From: CAUYXJ01 sp963577065
GTDB lineage: Bacteria; Chloroflexota; Dehalococcoidia; Tepidiformales; Tepidiformaceae
Direction of reading: 5' to 3'
Length of the DNA stretch: 13,818 nucleotides
Assembly: GCA_963577065.1 (NCBI GenBank)
Contig: CAUYXJ010000077.1
Location: forward strand, 1 to 13,818
How positions within the stretch are numbered: the first letter of the stretch is position 1; the number at the start of each line of letters is the position of its first letter. Below, piece after piece: positions 12,731 through 13,818 of this stretch. The notes under the pieces were generated by a model that worked only from the letters and a program-made list of their open reading frames with translations, had not been told where the DNA came from and did not search any database. The translations under genes were made by a program, and so were the position numbers.

Positions 12731-13459
12731 GTGAGCGGGGCGTATCAACGCGCGCTCGTGAAGCTCAGCGGTGAAGCCCTCATGGGCGACCGCGAGTTTG
12801 GCATCGACCCCGTCACCATCACCGATCTCGCTAGCCAGGTCGCTCGCGCCTCCGGTGAGGGCATCGAGGTCGCGATCGTCGTCGGCGGCGGCAATTTCTG
12901 GCGCGGCCAGTCGGCAGCCGCGACCGGAATGGACCGCGCCACGGCCGACTATGCTGGCATGCTCGGCACGGTGATGAACGCGCTCGCCTTCCAAGACGCG
13001 CTTGAGCACGCAGGCGCCGAGGTGCGCACCCAGACGGCGCTGCCGATGGCACAGATCGCCGAGCCCTACATCCGCCGGCGCGCCATCCACCACCTCGAGC
13101 GAGGGCGAGTCGTGATCTTCGCAGCCGGCACCGGCAATCCCTTCATGACGACCGACACCGCGGCCGCGCTCCGCGCCGTGGAGGTCGACTGCGAAACGCT
13201 CCTGATGGCGAAAAACAATGTCGACGGCGTCTACGACGCCGACCCTGCAACAACCCCGGGCGCAACGCGCTTCGACCAACTCAGCCATCTAGACGCGATC
13301 CAGCGGCGGCTGCAAGTGATGGACAGCACCGCCCTCAGTCTCTGCATGGAGCATGAGCTCCCCATCCTCGTGTTCGATGTGCGCTCCGAGGCGAGCGTCT
13401 ACCGCGCCCTGCGCGGCGAGCGCCTCGGCACCATGGTGACCACCGAACGAGCGGGCTGA
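12731..13459 (+). CDS. pyrH: UMP kinase (uridylate kinase)
   Basis: This enzyme phosphorylates UMP to UDP in the cytoplasm for pyrimidine nucleotide synthesis. It is a hexameric member of the amino-acid-kinase fold. The length of 242 residues is standard. Visible motifs are KLSGEALMG at 11-19, VVGGGNFWRG at 50-59, MDRATADYAGMLGTVMNALA at 67-86, AAGTGNPFMTTDTAAALRA at 131-149 and AKNNVDGVYDADP at 160-172. The start codon is GTG, strongly supported by AGGAGGT (12721-12727). Its stop codon forms the loop of a perfect 13-bp hairpin that separates it from frr. Placement between tsf and frr is the common bacterial order. Confidence 0.97.
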   Translation: MSGAYQRALVKLSGEALMGDREFGIDPVTITDLASQVARASGEGIEVAIVVGGGNFWRGQSAAATGMDRATADYAGMLGTVMNALAFQDALEHAGAEVRTQTALPMAQIAEPYIRRRAIHHLERGRVVIFAAGTGNPFMTTDTAAALRAVEVDCETLLMAKNNVDGVYDADPATTPGATRFDQLSHLDAIQRRLQVMDSTALSLCMEHELPILVFDVRSEASVYRALRGERLGTMVTTERAG

Positions 13460-13472
13460 GCCCGCTCGTTCG
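13444..13472 (+). other. Perfect 13-bp hairpin with the pyrH stop codon as its loop
   Basis: CGAACGAGCGGGC (13444-13456) and GCCCGCTCGTTCG (13460-13472) are exact inverted copies around TGA (13457-13459), the pyrH stop. No T-tract follows, so termination of the operon here is not supported. It may instead mark an mRNA processing or protection point, or a partial attenuator before frr. Confidence 0.75.
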
Positions 13473-13499
13473 AGCTGAGAGGACCCGGAGGAGCGAGCG

Positions 13500-13818
13500 A
13501 TGACCGACCCGGACGAGATCCTGCTCGATGCCGAGGAGCGCATGGATGGCGCCCTTGAGTCGTTCCGGCGCGACCTCAACAGTGTCCGCACAGGCCGCGC
13601 CCATCCAAGCCTGATCGATACGCTGGCGGTCGAGCACTACGGTCAGACGCAGCCACTCAACCAGCTCGGAACGATCAACGCCCCTGAGGCGCGGCTGCTC
13701 TCGGTCCAGGTCTGGGACGCGGGTGCAGTCCAGTCGGTCGTCAAGGCGATCCAAAGCTCGGACCTGGGGCTGAACCCGAACATCGATGGTCAGCTCATCC
13801 GGCTGCCGATCCCGCAGC
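13500..13818 (+). CDS. frr: Ribosome recycling factor, N-terminal part (truncated by window edge)
   Basis: RRF works with EF-G to split post-termination ribosomes. The visible 106 residues show the family pattern: a first long helix (ILLDAEERMDGALESFRRDLNSVRTGRAHPSLID, holding the conserved RTGRA), then the beta-rich domain with LNQLGTINAPEARLLSVQVWD, AIQSSDLGLNPNIDG and IRLPIPQ. The ATG at 13500 has CGGAGGAG about eight bases upstream. The C-terminal part, which completes the three-helix bundle, lies beyond base 13818. It is separated from pyrH by 40 bases containing the stop-codon hairpin. Confidence 0.95.
   Translation, partial: MTDPDEILLDAEERMDGALESFRRDLNSVRTGRAHPSLIDTLAVEHYGQTQPLNQLGTINAPEARLLSVQVWDAGAVQSVVKAIQSSDLGLNPNIDGQLIRLPIPQ

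Overview
The window is GC-rich bacterial chromosome with dense genes, short intergenic gaps and no mobile element, CRISPR array, rRNA or tRNA that I can support. The right end carries the ordered housekeeping cluster rpsB-tsf-pyrH-frr. EF-Ts is the short single-core form (about 170 residues), RpsB has an Ala/Pro-rich tail, and BirA has no DNA-binding domain. Together with a long-form NfeD/stomatin pair and an accessory set (DUF3500, P450, LLM flavin oxidoreductase, phosphotriesterase-like hydrolase), this suggests a member of the Chloroflexota, perhaps Dehalococcoidia or a SAR202-like lineage. That placement is inference from gene content, not a phylogenetic result.

Left part (1-7900), accessory metabolism and transport: the C-terminal part of an MFS exporter (+); a phosphotriesterase-family metal hydrolase preceded by an 84-residue small protein (both -); a gene-poor stretch (1822-2185); a DUF3500 protein and a cytochrome P450 (both +); a TetR regulator (-) that converges on the P450 and diverges from a cytochrome b561 gene across a clear 27-bp palindromic operator; an LLM-class flavin oxidoreductase and a VOC/glyoxalase-fold protein (both +); and a 95-residue unknown protein (-). 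P450, b561, flavin oxidoreductase and VOC protein could serve oxidation of an organic substrate, but nothing in the sequence names that substrate.

Middle part (7900-10910): a long-form NfeD membrane serine protease overlaps a stomatin/SPFH gene by 4 bp (+), the classic protease-substrate pair. A convergent, catalytic-domain-only biotin-protein ligase (birA, -) follows.

Right part (10910-13818): between the divergent birA and rpsB genes lies a compact minus-strand unit of about 135 nt. It has a recognisable promoter, a perfect Shine-Dalgarno sequence, an 18-codon ORF with tandem Cys codons, and a strong intrinsic terminator ending only 17 nt before the birA start. It is either an attenuating leader for birA or a separate small gene, and is the most interesting object in the window. 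The rpsB leader has its own 10-bp stem. tsf appears to start at a CTG codon. pyrH and frr are separated by a perfect 13-bp hairpin whose three-base loop is the pyrH stop codon.
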